This document shows, one piece after another, positions 10,081 to 21,454 of a stretch of 64,000 bases of DNA (positions are counted from its first letter, which is position 1; every line of letters begins with the position of its first letter). The stretch spans positions 130,073,182-130,137,181 of the forward strand of contig CM043967.1 of the NCBI GenBank assembly GCA_014529385.2, written 5' to 3'. The notes under the pieces are model-generated. The model did no database searches, had not been told where the DNA came from, and was given only the letters and a program-made list of their open reading frames with translations. The translations under genes were made by a program, and so were the position numbers. Source of the stretch: Adiantum capillus-veneris (Eukaryota > Streptophyta > Polypodiopsida > Polypodiales > Pteridaceae).

Positions 10081-11539
10081 TGAGAACTTTGTGTTATGGA
10101 AAGGGGCTATGGATCAAGGGAGTCTTGGAAAAAAGGTTCTAGAGTGAGAAAATGACTTTTTGATTAGAGGGTAGGTTTGGGGGGAGTTTTGGATGGAATA
10201 TTTTGAATTTATTTTTTTTTTAAATTTGAAATTTTAGGGTTTTTGCAAAAACGTATCTGTGGACCCACCACTCCCCCCCTCCCTTTTTCCCCCTCCCTCT
10301 TTTACCCATCCACCTCCCTCTAGGATACAAAGCAATAAATGAGTGGACAACCCTATTATTCTCTCTACTTTCTTAGGTTCTAGACTTATATACATTTCTC
10401 TCTTCCTATTGGCTGGAGCCTAATTAACCTTAATCTTATATGGCCCAAGGAGAGTCCACATTTTTCCTAATGTCCAATCTGAGCTCTATTTTTTTAATAG
10501 TGTGGTCTCCCAGACAGCTAATAGTGGTCTCTTAGACAGCTAATAGTGTGGTCTCCTAGATATATAAAGTTAAGAGCCAACATCTATTCAAAGCTTGGTA
10601 TGTCTGGAAATTCATCTACTGGACAACCTGTGTACTAGAGTATCCCAAAATCAAGCATTGACTTTGAAGTTGGTAACACTAGAAGGTCAAAAAGGCTAGA
10701 TATTGGTGCTAATAGGACCAAAAGGATAATTAAAATAATCCATGCCATCGACAAGGAAACAAAACCTTGAAACTAACACCGTAGAGGCATCTGAGAAGGT
10801 TACCAAGAGACATAGATTATTAAAAGAGTACGAGGACTAGCTCAATGTCTATGCAAAGAAACCAATGGGCACATCTGTAGAGAATATTGAAGCCTCTTCA
10901 TTCAATAGGGCCTCACCACCACAAGGCATAAGAGAGGGTTTCCCAACCCCCTAGTCCATACAAGATATCTTTGCATCTGCATCATGCTCCTCTTTGACCT
11001 TCATCTCACTTCTATGCACCTATACTACCACTTTATCCACATGAAAAACATCATAAACCTCATAAATTGAGGATAGAGACTTAGTCTGCTACATGCTATC
11101 TGTGTCCAAATTACTTCTAGAGCTCAAACAACCTTTGGATTATTCTTTCAAATTTGCCACTTTTGGCCCTTCAACCACCTTCTCTATTGCCTGCGCTTTG
11201 GAATGTGCACCTTCTCTCTAAACTTCTTCACCGCCTCCCTTCTCAAATCCTCTTGATCAAACACATTGGGAAGCACTTTGAACATGCCTCTCTGCAACTT
11301 TTGAAGCCTCATAGGCACATGCAGAATCTCCTCTGATCTGCCAACACTCCTACCAGCTTCCACCAAATGCATATCAACACAAGGAAAAGCCTGTACGCCT
11401 TGGGAATCATCTATCCGCTTTGGTTGAGGTCCACCTACCGCAATAGCAAACTGCAACAACCCTGCCTCCATTTTCTTCTTCATCTTTTCACTCTTTGGAT
11501 GTTGAAGTTTTGGCCAACAAAAGGGCATGATTCAAAAGG
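10081..11539. other. No intact gene; short repeats and degraded coding-like DNA
   Basis: 10261-10320 is CT-rich. 10497-10560 holds three copies of a unit of about 25 bp with AATAGTG and TCTC-AGACAGCT. From about 10600 to 11540 short open pieces occur on both strands (for example 11184-11528 on minus), but none has a recognisable domain. The 3' part may be the degraded 5' portion of element A. Confidence 0.5.
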
Positions 11540-11730
11540 GAAGCAAAGACTGAGCGGGAAACTAGAGCTCACAAGGGAAAAGAGAAGGGTACAAAGGTAG
11601 AGAGCAACCGGAGACTAGCAAAAGAGACATTGCAAGATGAAACAAGCAGATTTCCAATTTGGACACGACTACTTATGTATGACTTGGTAAGTGATGTTTA
11701 AAAAAAAAAGAAAACATTAATTTTGGTTAG

Positions 11731-12459
11731 TTGCTGGCTTTGAATCCTAAGCTGAGGAGAAAGTGGTCCATGAGTGTTACCACGAGGCTAGCAAGAGCTA
11801 AGGGCAACATTCATGTGTTACAGAATATGGCCTTAAGGGTGGGTAGTCTAGCCGATGTTCTTCCTCTTGTGGATGCAGTCATTGAGAAGAGGATGCAAGT
11901 ACATGGTTATATAGATGGTGGAGCACATGTTTGTGTCATGATGGAAGTAGCTACAAGAGAGATAGGTATCAAAGAAGTAGCTAAGTCAAATGTGTACATG
12001 AGTATGGCTAACCATGCAAAAGCAAGGTATTTGGGCATGGCTCAAGATGTGAAATCGAAGGTGATGGGCATAGAGTGCCTGATAGACTTCTTTGTGATGA
12101 AGGTAGATGATAATGCTTATCCAATCATTTTGGGTAGGCAATGGATTTTGGCAATAGGTGCTAAACAAGATTGGGAGAGCAAGGTGTTCACCTTGCTTGA
12201 CAAAGAGAAAGGGAGAAAAATTGTGCTAGATTTGAAGACCAAGGAGAGCAGTTCTCATCCTATGGTGGCAAGAGGTGAATATGACATGACAAGCTATGAG
12301 TATGAGATCAAGATGGCCTATGATGAGGGATACACAAATATAGAGGAAGAGGAGAGCAAGGATTACATGGTGAAGATATATGCGGATCTGTTCGGTGTCA
12401 CTATTGACGACTCTCCTAAGGAAGAAGGTATGCAGTCTCAAGATCATGGTTGGGTGTAG
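11731..12459 (+). CDS. Protease region of Ty3 element A (D-G-G-A active site)
   Basis: A 242-codon open frame with a retropepsin-like fold: the active-site turn near residue 73 reads I-D-G-G-A where retropepsins have D-(S/T)-G-A, and an I-L-G-R motif near residue 140 corresponds to the end of the protease core. A Lys/Asp/Glu-rich linker follows. Position 1 is an in-frame non-ATG codon, so the N-terminus belongs to a longer polyprotein from about 11690. The Ser/Thr to Gly change also occurs in element B, so it is a family trait and not a single mutation. Whether it is active is unknown. Confidence 0.7.
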   Translation: MLALNPKLRRKWSMSVTTRLARAKGNIHVLQNMALRVGSLADVLPLVDAVIEKRMQVHGYIDGGAHVCVMMEVATREIGIKEVAKSNVYMSMANHAKARYLGMAQDVKSKVMGIECLIDFFVMKVDDNAYPIILGRQWILAIGAKQDWESKVFTLLDKEKGRKIVLDLKTKESSSHPMVARGEYDMTSYEYEIKMAYDEGYTNIEEEESKDYMVKIYADLFGVTIDDSPKEEGMQSQDHGWV

Positions 12460-13420
12460 AAGAGATATCTAGCATGTTAAGTGCAGATCTGACCAAAGGT
12501 GATAAGGGGAGTTATGTTCAGTTGTGTGCATCCTATCCTAACCTGTTTGCAAAGGAGTACAAAGATTTGCGAGGAGCAAAAGGGGTAGAGCACAAGATAG
12601 TACTCAAGGAAGGGTACAATCCAAAAGCACATAAGCTGAGGAGATTAGGGGAGATTAAAAAAGAAGCCCTTTGGTAGGAGATCAACAAGCTGTTGGATGC
12701 AGGTATCATATATCCCGTGAAGGAGTTAGAGTGGGTTTTCCCAGTGGTTATCACTCCTAAGAAGAATGGGAAATGGAGAGTGTGCATCAATTACAAACCA
12801 ATGAATGTGCCAACCAAGAGAAACCATTATCCATTTCTGTTTCAAAGCAAGATCTTAAATCAAGTGGCAAGCCATGAAAGATACTCAAACATGGATGGGT
12901 TTTTATGATACTTTTAGATAGGGATAGCGCTTGAAGATCAACTAAAGACCACCTTTATTTCTCCATGGGGATGTTTTTCCTACCAAAGGATTCCATTCGG
13001 GTTGGTGAATGCATATGCTACTTTCCAAGATTGGATGAACATGGTATTTGATCCCTACTTGGGTAGGTTCATCAAGGTGTTTATGGATGATATAGGTTGC
13101 TATAGCTCTAGAGAAGAGCACTTGTTGAAGCTACAATTATGTTTTGAAAATCTCGACAAAGAAGGAGGTCAATTGAACCCTAAGAAGTGCAAGCTGGCAC
13201 AACCTTGAGCACAACTATTGGGACATGTTCTATCGGAAAAAGGAATTGAAGTGGATTTGGAGAAGGTGAAGGCATTGGTGTTGATGGAGCCTCCATCAAG
13301 TGATCAAGGTTTGGCTTTGTTTGTGCATAAGCTAAAGTATTTATCGCACTTTTTTTTGGATGTTGTCCCAGTATGTGTATCCTCTTCAAAAGATGGCTCA
13401 ACATGTGCATGGTTTTGAAT
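12450..13420 (+). pseudogene. Reverse transcriptase of Ty3 element A
   Basis: A pre-RT linker (12450-12677) leads into RT with a PKKNGKWRVC motif near 12750, a YPF motif, a DGF stretch broken by a stop at 12907, FGLVNA at about 12995 and the catalytic FMDD box near 13085. The thumb continues in another frame from 13218 (GHVLS motif). TAG at 12676, TGA at 12907 and a frame change near 13208 break it. The RT palm residues are otherwise kept. Confidence 0.75.
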
Positions 13421-13775
13421 GGAATGAAGAAGCCCAAGAGGATTTTGACAGGGTGAAAGAGATTTTGTGTCGGTTGTTGACGGTGTGCCCTCCTAACCAA
13501 GAGGAAAACTTCTATGTTGCTATGACAATAGGTATTGTTGCTATTGGAGAGGTGTTGCTCTAGAAGGTAGGGAGAAGCTACAAGCCTATCTACTTTGAAA
13601 GCAGGGTTATTAATCCTAGAGAGGTGACCTATACTGAAGCAGAGCCATGGGTGATGGATATAGTTTTTGCTTGCAGGAAGTTCAAAGTGCATTTGATTGT
13701 ACGCAATTTTTTTTGTGTTGACTTCTAACAATCTATTGCTGAAAGTGGTGGTGCTACATTCAAAGCCAAAGAGCG
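13360..13775 (+). pseudogene. First (degenerate) RNase H of Ty3 element A
   Basis: Follows RT, with the sequence order of a Ty3 RNase H (FYVAMTIG, then YKPIYFES and TYTEAE). The first catalytic Asp is missing: the FYV segment is followed by Ala. The same position is also not Asp in element D. Stops occur at 13561 and 13726. Loss of the first RNase H catalytic residue is common where a second RNase H has been gained. Confidence 0.6.
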
Positions 13776-13779
13776 AATA

Positions 13780-14543
13780 ATGAAGTGGGTGTTGGAGTTG
13801 CAAGAGTTCAAGTTTGAGTCCAAGATTGACCACACTATTCGGTCTCACCTGGAAGACATTTTGGTCAGTAGGGTTGGTTATTTTCCAGCTTATCCAAGGG
13901 TGGTACGAGATGAAGCTAAAGACAAGTCTGACTTAGAGGACACTGTTACCATGTGGTTCGATGGAGCGTATTGAAGGGTAGTTTAGAAAGCAAGTGGTGG
14001 TGTGGTAATACATGATCCACATGGCAAATTTATCTTTTTGAAGGCTTATGACTTGGAGGATGTCCACACCAACAATGAAGCAAAGTATCTCACTCTACAT
14101 TTGGGTTTGAAGGAGTGCACAGAGTTTGGCATTTCCAAGTTGGTGGTAAAGGTGATGCATTGTTGGTCATCAACCAATTGTGAGGCCAATGATAGGTACA
14201 CAGAGATTTTTTGAAGCATTGGTTTTTTGCCATTGAAAAGATAAAGTTATTTGAAGCGGTTCAATTCAAGCATGTGAAAAGAGAGAAAAACAAAGAGGCA
14301 GACCAAGTAGCAAGTAGCAGAGTACAGGTACATGTTGCAGGCCTATATGTGGCCCCGACCACTTATGCAAGCAGGGAGACTCTAAAGCAGATTGAAGACT
14401 TTTTGAGCACGTGCCAATGTCTAAAGGGCTTGTCTAAGCTGCAAAGAAGAAGAGTTGTGAAAAAGGTCTGCAAGTTTACCTTCGTAGGTGAAGATCTGAC
14501 GACTTATTGTTTGAAATGGAGTGCTACGGAAAGTGATGTATAA
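13780..14543 (+). pseudogene. Second, archaeal-type RNase H of Ty3 element A
   Basis: After a linker, the FDGAY motif (13960), a SGGV strand, and NNEAKY (14070) are the first and second catalytic motifs of the archaeal-type RNase H carried by Tat elements. The third part continues after a frame change at about 14211 and ends in a KREKNKEAD motif. Stops at 13972 and 13984 and a frameshift near 14200 break it. Confidence 0.7.
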
Positions 14544-14700
14544 AGAGGAGATAGGCATGGTTCTAGAGCAAGGCCATGAAGACAATGGACATCAAGGTAA
14601 GGATTAGGTACAATTTTGAGTGTTGAGAGCAGTTTTTTGATGGCCTTCCATAGTGAAGGATGTGCATTATTAGTGCAAGACCTGTCACAAGTGCCAGACC

Positions 14701-15321
14701 ATGGGTGAAAGACGACTGGTAGCGGAGTCGCAGGGGGTCATCATCGCTCAAAGTGCTTTTGAGAAGTGGGGTTTGGATGCCATTGGTCCTCTCTTAAAGT
14801 CTACAAGTAATAAGAAGTATGTTGTGGTAGCTATTGGCTATCTCACAATGTGGGTTGAGGCCAAGGCAGTTATAAAGGTAAATGCACATGTTGTGGTTCA
14901 GTTTGTTTTTTATAACATTTTTTTCTGTTTTGGGGTACCGTGGGTGCTCATTTCTAATAGAGGCCAAGGATTTAGAAGCATAAGTGCATTGGTGGAGAAG
15001 CTAGGAAATAAACATCGATTTTCCTCACCCTATCATCCCCAATGCAATAGTTTGGTAGAGAGTGCCAATGGGAAAATCATCAAGATGCTGACAAAGTATG
15101 TGTACAAGCAAGAGATAGACTGGGAAGAAAATCTAAAGAAGTGTTTGTGGATGTACATGATGTCCTACAAAGTGGCGACCAATTTCACTCCATTTGAGCT
15201 AGTTTATGGTAATGAGGTAGTGTTGCGAGTGCATGTAGATTTAGGAGCTTTAAAGGGCATGTGGCGTGTGAGTGCCACTCAAGAGGAGGTTTTACAGGAT
15301 CGGAGTGGGAAACCCACATAA
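14701..15321 (+). pseudogene. Integrase core of Ty3 element A, second catalytic Asp changed
   Basis: A 206-codon open frame: GLDAIGP (first catalytic Asp), then ISNRGQGF where the second catalytic Asp should be (Asn instead), then PYHPQ and a LVES segment with the catalytic Glu. The zinc-binding part upstream (about 14545-14700) is degraded. The Asp to Asn change predicts an inactive enzyme. The C-terminal domain is cut short at 15321. Confidence 0.75.
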
Positions 15322-15330
15322 AAAAGGAAA

Positions 15331-16599
15331 AGTGCAGAGGAGTTAAATCTTTGTACATAGCAGTTTAGTGTGGCAGTTTTAAAGTTCTATAAGTATGCTT
15401 TTGGTTCACCATGAATGTTCAACAAGGGGGTTAGGCAATGATGGTACATACAAATTTGGTCGAAGCTAAAAGTGGTGCCAACCAATGCAAGAGGTGTACA
15501 CAGGTGCATGGACAAGGTGGTTAAAGCAGATACAAATGTCCTGGGCAAGCAAAGGATAGTGGGAATGTATGTTTAAGGAGGTTCTATAAGACAATAAGGC
15601 TCCAAAATGGGGAAATTGGGATGGAAAATCCAAGTGCCCAAAATGCACAAAATGTTCCCTAGAATGTGGAGTTTGAGATGCTGCACAAGTTGGTCCAGAC
15701 GGCTCCTCAAACGAAGCCCTAGTGTGAAAGTTACGCTAATCCAAAGTTGGAAGGCTTTGAAGATCCTAGACGGATAGGGCAAGTGGGGACAAGTGGCCAG
15801 AGCTGGTGTGAGTGGATGGATGTGTAGAGCTCTAGTTGCGAATCATGTTGGTCTTTCTAGATCATCAATTGAAGCAACTTGAGTGCATTGGTAGACGTGC
15901 CATATGGGAGGTTTTTGGGCTCGATCAGGTTCCAGAAGGTAGTGGGCATCACGTTGATAGACCGTTTTTGGCATGTACATAGTAGCACGTATATGCATGG
16001 GCATATGTATAAAGAGATGTAAATACATGAATTTGGAATATTTGCAAAGTGGTTTCCACTTTTAAAAAAGATGCAGCGTGTACACATTGTGAATAGTCAG
16101 GTTTGCGTGCTAATAGCCGAGCACACGTACATGCCTGGATAGGGTATCGAGGCTTTGGATGTGGTTCTAGGAGTCTTATTTTGGTTCTAGGGAATTTTTT
16201 TGAACTTTCTAGAATGTAAATAATGCAAGTGGGAGGTGTGGGTACCCTCGACCCGCCTGAGAAGTTTGGCACATGCGGTAACTGTCTATTTGCGGTGCCT
16301 GAGCTACGGTGATGCATGCATCGCCATGGTAAAAAATGAAATGTGGGGGTGTGGAAAAGGAATTTGGGTACCAAGGATTAAGCATACACAATTTGGTGAC
16401 TTTTGGAGTCCATTTTGTGGGTTTTTCCGGCAAAAAATGCCCGTTTGAGGTCAAAATTGGCCAAAACTGGGGCCAAAAAGGTCAAAAACTATCCAAAAAT
16501 GGTGTGAAAAGCCCATATTTTTCCACATCACTCATGATGGCGTGAATGCTCAACCTGAAGGAGGATTTTGGAGTTCATTCTTAGCAATTTCACCTCTCT
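15331..16599. other. Noncoding 3' part or LTR remnant of a Ty3 element
   Basis: No gene. An AACAAGGGGG run at 15420 could be a polypurine tract. The small frames between 15466 and 16545 have no domain. LTR borders could not be set because no second copy is present. Confidence 0.4.
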
Positions 16600-17180
16600 A
16601 TGTGTGGGAGAAAGCAGGCTTCCTACAGGTGGTCTAGTGTAGTCCCGTCGAGTTCACGCCTTGTCCTCAGGATGATGGAGCAAAAGGATGATGGAGCAAA
16701 AGACACCCTATGCACACTAACACACCTAGACAACTCAAGACAACACAAGGAAGAGGGTCACTACACCCCTGATTGTCCTGAACCACCAATTTGTAGGGGA
16801 CGGAGGCTACAAGGCAAATGCTACAATTGTGATGAAGAGGGTCACTACACCCCTGATTGTCCTGAACCACCAAGAGAGAGACGAGGGATGTACCCCTTAT
16901 AAGGGCGTGGTCGAGGGAGAATAGAAGAGAATCATCAAGAGTGGGCACTAGAAGCACCACTACCACAACAACAACCACAACAGTTGCCTGCAAATGGAGA
17001 AGGTAGGGCTTTCAACATCATTACCCTTGAGCATCAAGATGTGGATGTTTTGGCCAATAAGAGAGCTAGGCATGATAGGGAGAAAGAGATAGAAGAAGAG
17101 AGAGAAACAAGAGCAAGGAAGGGGAAAGACAAAGTAGAAGACCAACCAGCGAGTAGCAAGAGTGGCGGTAGCGAAAGACT
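16600..17180 (+). pseudogene. Gag C-terminus of Ty3 element B with duplicated zinc knuckle
   Basis: A nucleocapsid-type zinc knuckle C-x2-C-x4-H-x4-C lies at about 16822-16862. A 91-bp direct duplication places the last part (EEGHYTPDCPEPP) also at about 16750-16790. A stop at 16900 is followed in frame by an Arg/Gln-rich linker and a Glu/Arg/Lys-rich coiled stretch (16990-17175). This is the gag-to-protease boundary. A second local duplication of about 46 bp, ending in GATATTGTTGATGA, lies at 17175-17245. Confidence 0.65.
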
Positions 17181-17521
17181 ATGATATTGTTGATGAAATA
17201 CGACCTTCTTGGCCAAGGTGTTAAAGACTATGATATTGTTGATGACGTACGAAATCAAAAAGCCATTATATATTTTGGTCAATTAATGGCTTTAAACGCT
17301 AAATTGAGGAGGCAGTGGACCAAATGTGTAAGTACACATTTTCCTTCCAAAAAGGGAAAGCATCAAAGCATGGTGTCATCCTTGAGGGTTAATCACTTGG
17401 TGGATATGGTGCCAATAGTTGAAGCTATGTTGGGAAAGAAGACAGAAGTGCAAGCATATGTGGATGGTGGTGCCTAGGTGTGTGTCATAACCAAGGCTAT
17501 CATGAAGGAAGCAGGTGTCAA
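17181..17521 (+). pseudogene. Protease of Ty3 element B, 5' half
   Basis: Same protein as the element A protease. The active-site turn is again V-D-G-G-A (about 17464), here followed at once by a TAG stop at 17476. The reading then continues to about 17521, where the 3.6-kb insertion begins. The 3' half resumes at 21124. Confidence 0.7.
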
Positions 17522-18643
17522 TGTAAGGTCTCTACCTTTCTACCTGTCGGGAATGAACTCAAAGCTTTAGGAGAAAGCATTAGTCATACAATCAGGTAAA
17601 AATATTATCTCAAAAGCAATAAAAACTGGTATCTTTGGAATCTTAAGCACAACAAACCCAGGGCTAGAAATTTTCAGAATTAAAAATTCGGATAAAAATT
17701 GACCCCGCTAGTCCCTCCGGAAGATTCAATGTAAATTAAATTGTTAAGAAAAAATGTACGGTTGCAGTAATCATTTAAGCATAGACTTTTACTAAGGCCT
17801 CCCATATATTTTTTCCAGATATTTATGAAAATAGCCTAGAAAATTGGTAGGGTTGATTTTTAAATCAGGCAGGCTATGGGGGTCCGATAGTAGGAGCTGC
17901 CATGCAAAAAAATTAGCAGCAGATAGCACCTTCTTGGGGGCTACCTGACCTGCAAGCAACTGCCTAATCCAGCCAAGGAAAGTTCCAGAATGCCCAGAAA
18001 AACTATAAATAGGTCCTACCGCTTCACAAATGAATTAGACTCGGAGTCTTGGCCATTTCTCTCTCACATAGAGAGAAACTCTACTCAAAAATCACTAGAG
18101 AGCAAAAACTCTAGCTGATTATCAACGATACTTAGCCTAATCCTTTTTTATTAAGCAAAATTATGCTAATTTACCTCTATTTTCTTAATTAATTTACTCA
18201 ATTAAGAAGATTAAATCTCTTTACATTATAAATTACTCTCTTAACTCTTAATATTTTGATGATTGCTTAGATTGAGATTAGAGATATTAATCTAATTAAT
18301 TATTAAGCCATATTAGGACTGAAATTAATCGTTTTAGTCTTAAATTAAGGATAAATATACTAATTCAGCTTAGATTAGTATGAAATAATTATTAGAGATG
18401 GATTAGATTTTTAAGAAGCTATATAAATTATAACATCATTTTTTAATTAATTTTTGTAATTAATTAGGTAGAAATTAATTATTTTTAATAAAAAATTGAT
18501 GGAAAATCTACTTAATTATCTCAAATAATCCAAAGATAATTATCACAATTAAGAAATACTATTAAAAATATGGGATAATTACCTCATTAACAAAAAACTA
18601 GTCGAAGTATTTAATTAAGCTAAAATTAGCTATTTTTAGCCAC

Positions 18644-19310
18644 AAATTAAAGGGGAAAATTATCAAATCAAGTTAGATAATTATGTAATTTTTATCAGAG
18701 TTATTTTATATCATAATTAAGCCTTGGTAATTATCTTAAGGTCAAAAAATTAGTTTTGCTAATTTTCTAAGCTAAAGCAGACTAATTCTAGCTGAAATTA
18801 AAAGGGAAAAATTATCTAATCAAGTTAGATAATTATGTGCTATTTATGAGAGTTATTATACATCATAAATAATCCATAATACTTATTTTAATGTTAAAAA
18901 GTTAGTTTAGCTATTTTTCTAAATCAAAATAAATTAATTTTAGCTAAAATTAAAGGAGGGAAATTAGTTAATGAAGTTAGATAACTCTGTGCTATTTAAA
19001 TGACTTACAATACATCATAAGTAAGCTATGATAATTATCTTAAGGTCAAAAAATTAATATAGCTATTTTTCTAAGCCAAAACATGCTAATTCTAGCTAAA
19101 ATTAAAAAGGGAAAATTAGCTAATCAACTTAGATAATTATGTTCTATTTATCAAAGTTTTTATACATCATAAGTAAGCCATGATAGTAATCTTAAGGTCA
19201 AAAAGTTAATTTAGCTATTTATCTAAGCCAAAAAAAAATGATTTTAGCTAAAAATAAAAGGGAAAAATTAGATAACTGATTTGGATAGTTAAAAGATAAT
19301 TACTGAAGCT
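18644..19310. repeat. Tandem array of 151-152 bp units
   Basis: Units start at 18644, 18795, 18947, 19099 and 19251 (the last is partial). Each starts AAATTAAA(A)GG and contains AGTTAGATAATTATG, CATCATAA, TTAAGGTCAAAAA and TTAGCTATTTTTCTAA. Copies differ by scattered substitutions. Confidence 0.85.
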
Positions 19311-21090
19311 AATAAATATCATTATCTACTTGAAATAATCATAGCATAATTAATTATCAGCTAAGTAATTATAATTGATCAAAAGCGCTATTTTTTATCT
19401 AAAGATTAATTAGGATAAATAGAATTTACGATCAAAAGTTTTTGGGAAAATTAAAAAAAGTGTAAACCATCGATATAAAGTTGTGGAAATGCAATCTTTA
19501 AGAGAAAATGAATATAATAAATATTAAGATTAAAATAAGCATATTTCAAGTTTAAAATAGATGGAGAAATTAGGAAAAAGATGTAGAAATTTATAAGAAA
19601 ATGAAGGGAGCTTAAGAAATTCTTAGGAAAGCTATGGAAAAGTTATCTTACCTATATAAGCAGATAAAAAATTACTAGGTCAAGAATTTTCCATCTAGGA
19701 CTACACATTTAACCTTGATTGGGTTAAGAAGAGGAATTAGATTGAATACGAAGTTTAAGTCTAGCTTTTGGATGATTTACCTAATAATTAAACATCTATT
19801 TTTATAAGGATAATAAGTCATGCTACCCAAAAGGACCCGAGCCAATCCTATTTTTGATTAAGAGGGTAGTGTTCCTAAAAGAACTAGAGAGACGAAGCCG
19901 ACTCTAGTAGTAGGTCCATTGACGAGAGCGTTCAGGCCTCGACGCTACAACAAATGCCCGATCAGTCCCACGTGGGTCTTCGTTATAATTAAGTTTAGCT
20001 AATTCAAGTTTTTCTTTAACATTGTATACATAAAAAGGGAGTAAAAATTAGGAAAAGTAAAATTGGTTGAAACGGAAGACATCTTCCAAGAAACCTACAA
20101 GCACTTGTTTGTAAATTAGGAAAGAAATGTTTGGGATAAGGGTGGTTAACTCAGTAAAGAATGATTGGTCATCCTTAAGACAACTTGTCTCAAGACACCT
20201 CTGATTCCTTGGAATATTTTCACTTCAGGTGATGAGTAATGATGGCTTGTCAACCATAAATGAGTCGGTTTTTTCCATGTACGTGGAGTCTGTAACTCTT
20301 ACATGTGTATGTTTGTGGATACTACTTAGGATACCGTTTTTATCCTAGGGGAACGCCCGGTTGTATGGGCAACTGGTTTGGCGTATGGGCGCCTCGAACT
20401 TTTGGGTGATGGGTTTCCACCCTGCTTATAAATAAGGAAGGGTGTTGTTTGTTTCACCCATGTAGAGGTGTGCTTGAGACAAGTGGAGTACGTGTTAGGA
20501 TTTTCAAGATATATTATAAGTGACGGTACCTTGTCTTAAGTCTAAAGATGTTTGTTTTCTAAAAGACAATTTTCAATGCTGATTTCAATGACTTGTCTTA
20601 ATGAATAACTGTGACAGAAAGCTAAAAAGGAATCCATTATTTTAAGTGTTAAAACACATGTGGTAGTAATTAGGAAACAAAAGGATCATATGTGATTGCG
20701 GGGTGGTAAGTGAGGATTGACTAAGGTTGTCAATCATGGACGGGAGGACCATACTAGTTAGGTAACTATCCGTTCCCGCGCACTAAAAACATTTAGCAGA
20801 CTTCTCTAATTGGAAGAAGAGTTCACTAGTGGCCGCGTCCTCACATCTGGGGGAAAAAAGCGTTGGTTGAGAATATCTTAGCCCGAATTGTGGAAGTTAT
20901 ACGGCTAAAACAGTCTTATATTATTGAAATGTTGTCCCGTTTTTGTTGTGAGACAGGACTAGGTCTTCTTCTAGTGCTATAGACCTAAGCCATTGTCAAT
21001 GCTAAAGGTCTATTCTCTGGATTTTTCTTATTTAGAGACTCTGATTTTTTTTTTAGGCCTAGATATCTATCAAGGATCCCATCTTGACTT

Positions 21091-21101
21091 TGGTATCGGA
21101 G
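21091..21101 (+). promoter_or_regulatory. Primer-site-like sequence
   Basis: TGGTATCGGAG differs by one base from the initiator-Met primer site used elsewhere in the window. It is flanked by inverted sequences (GGATCCCATCTTGAC and GTCAAGATG). Confidence 0.4.
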
Positions 21102-21123
21102 GGTTGGGGATCTCGCAGTCAAG

Positions 21124-21454
21124 ATGTCAGTGAATGCTTCGATCCGTATGAGGATGGCCAACCACAAAAAGGCAAGGTGTCTTGGGATAGCTGAAGATGT
21201 TAAGATAAAAGTCTTGGGGATTGAGTGCTTGGTTGATTGCTACGTGATGCAAGCAGGTGAGAATGCTTATCCGATCACTTTAGGGAGGCCATGGCTTATA
21301 ACCCTTGGTGCTAAGCAGGATTGGGGCACGGGCTTGATCACCATCTCTAATCAAGAGAAAGTAAGGACCATTGTCTACAACATGAAGACACACGAGAGCC
21401 ATATACATCCCCTGTTGCAGATGCAAGATACAGATTCAATGGAAACTACGTCGT
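21124..21454 (+). pseudogene. Protease of Ty3 element B, 3' half
   Basis: In frame with the family: MANHKKARCLG, then GIECLVD and an ITLGRPW motif (the end of the retropepsin core), then GAKQDWG. It stops at 21454, where element C's LTR begins, so this gene was hit twice by insertions. Confidence 0.75.

Larger units (their letters stand above)
11540..15330 (+). mobile_element. Ty3 element A (Tat-type, dual RNase H), gag lost or unrecognised
   Basis: Domains occur in the order protease, RT, degenerate RNase H, archaeal-type RNase H, integrase, all on the plus strand with several stops and frame changes. The presence of a second RNase H before integrase is the mark of the plant Tat group. No LTR was securely found on either side. 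The body resembles elements B and D in this window. Confidence 0.8.
17522..21123 (+). mobile_element. AT-rich LTR-type insertion splitting the element B protease
   Basis: The protease aligns with element A up to about 17521 and again from about 21130, so this block is an insertion. Possible target duplications are GTCAA (left) and GTGAA (right), not exact. LTR-like marks are TGTCGGG at 17546, a CTATAAATAG promoter box at 18003-18012 followed by a CT-rich leader, and a primer-site-like TGGTATCGGAG at 21091. This fits a very long LTR (about 3.5 kb) with its primer site, or a remnant of such an element. No coding region. 18100-19800 is extremely AT-rich. Confidence 0.5.
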
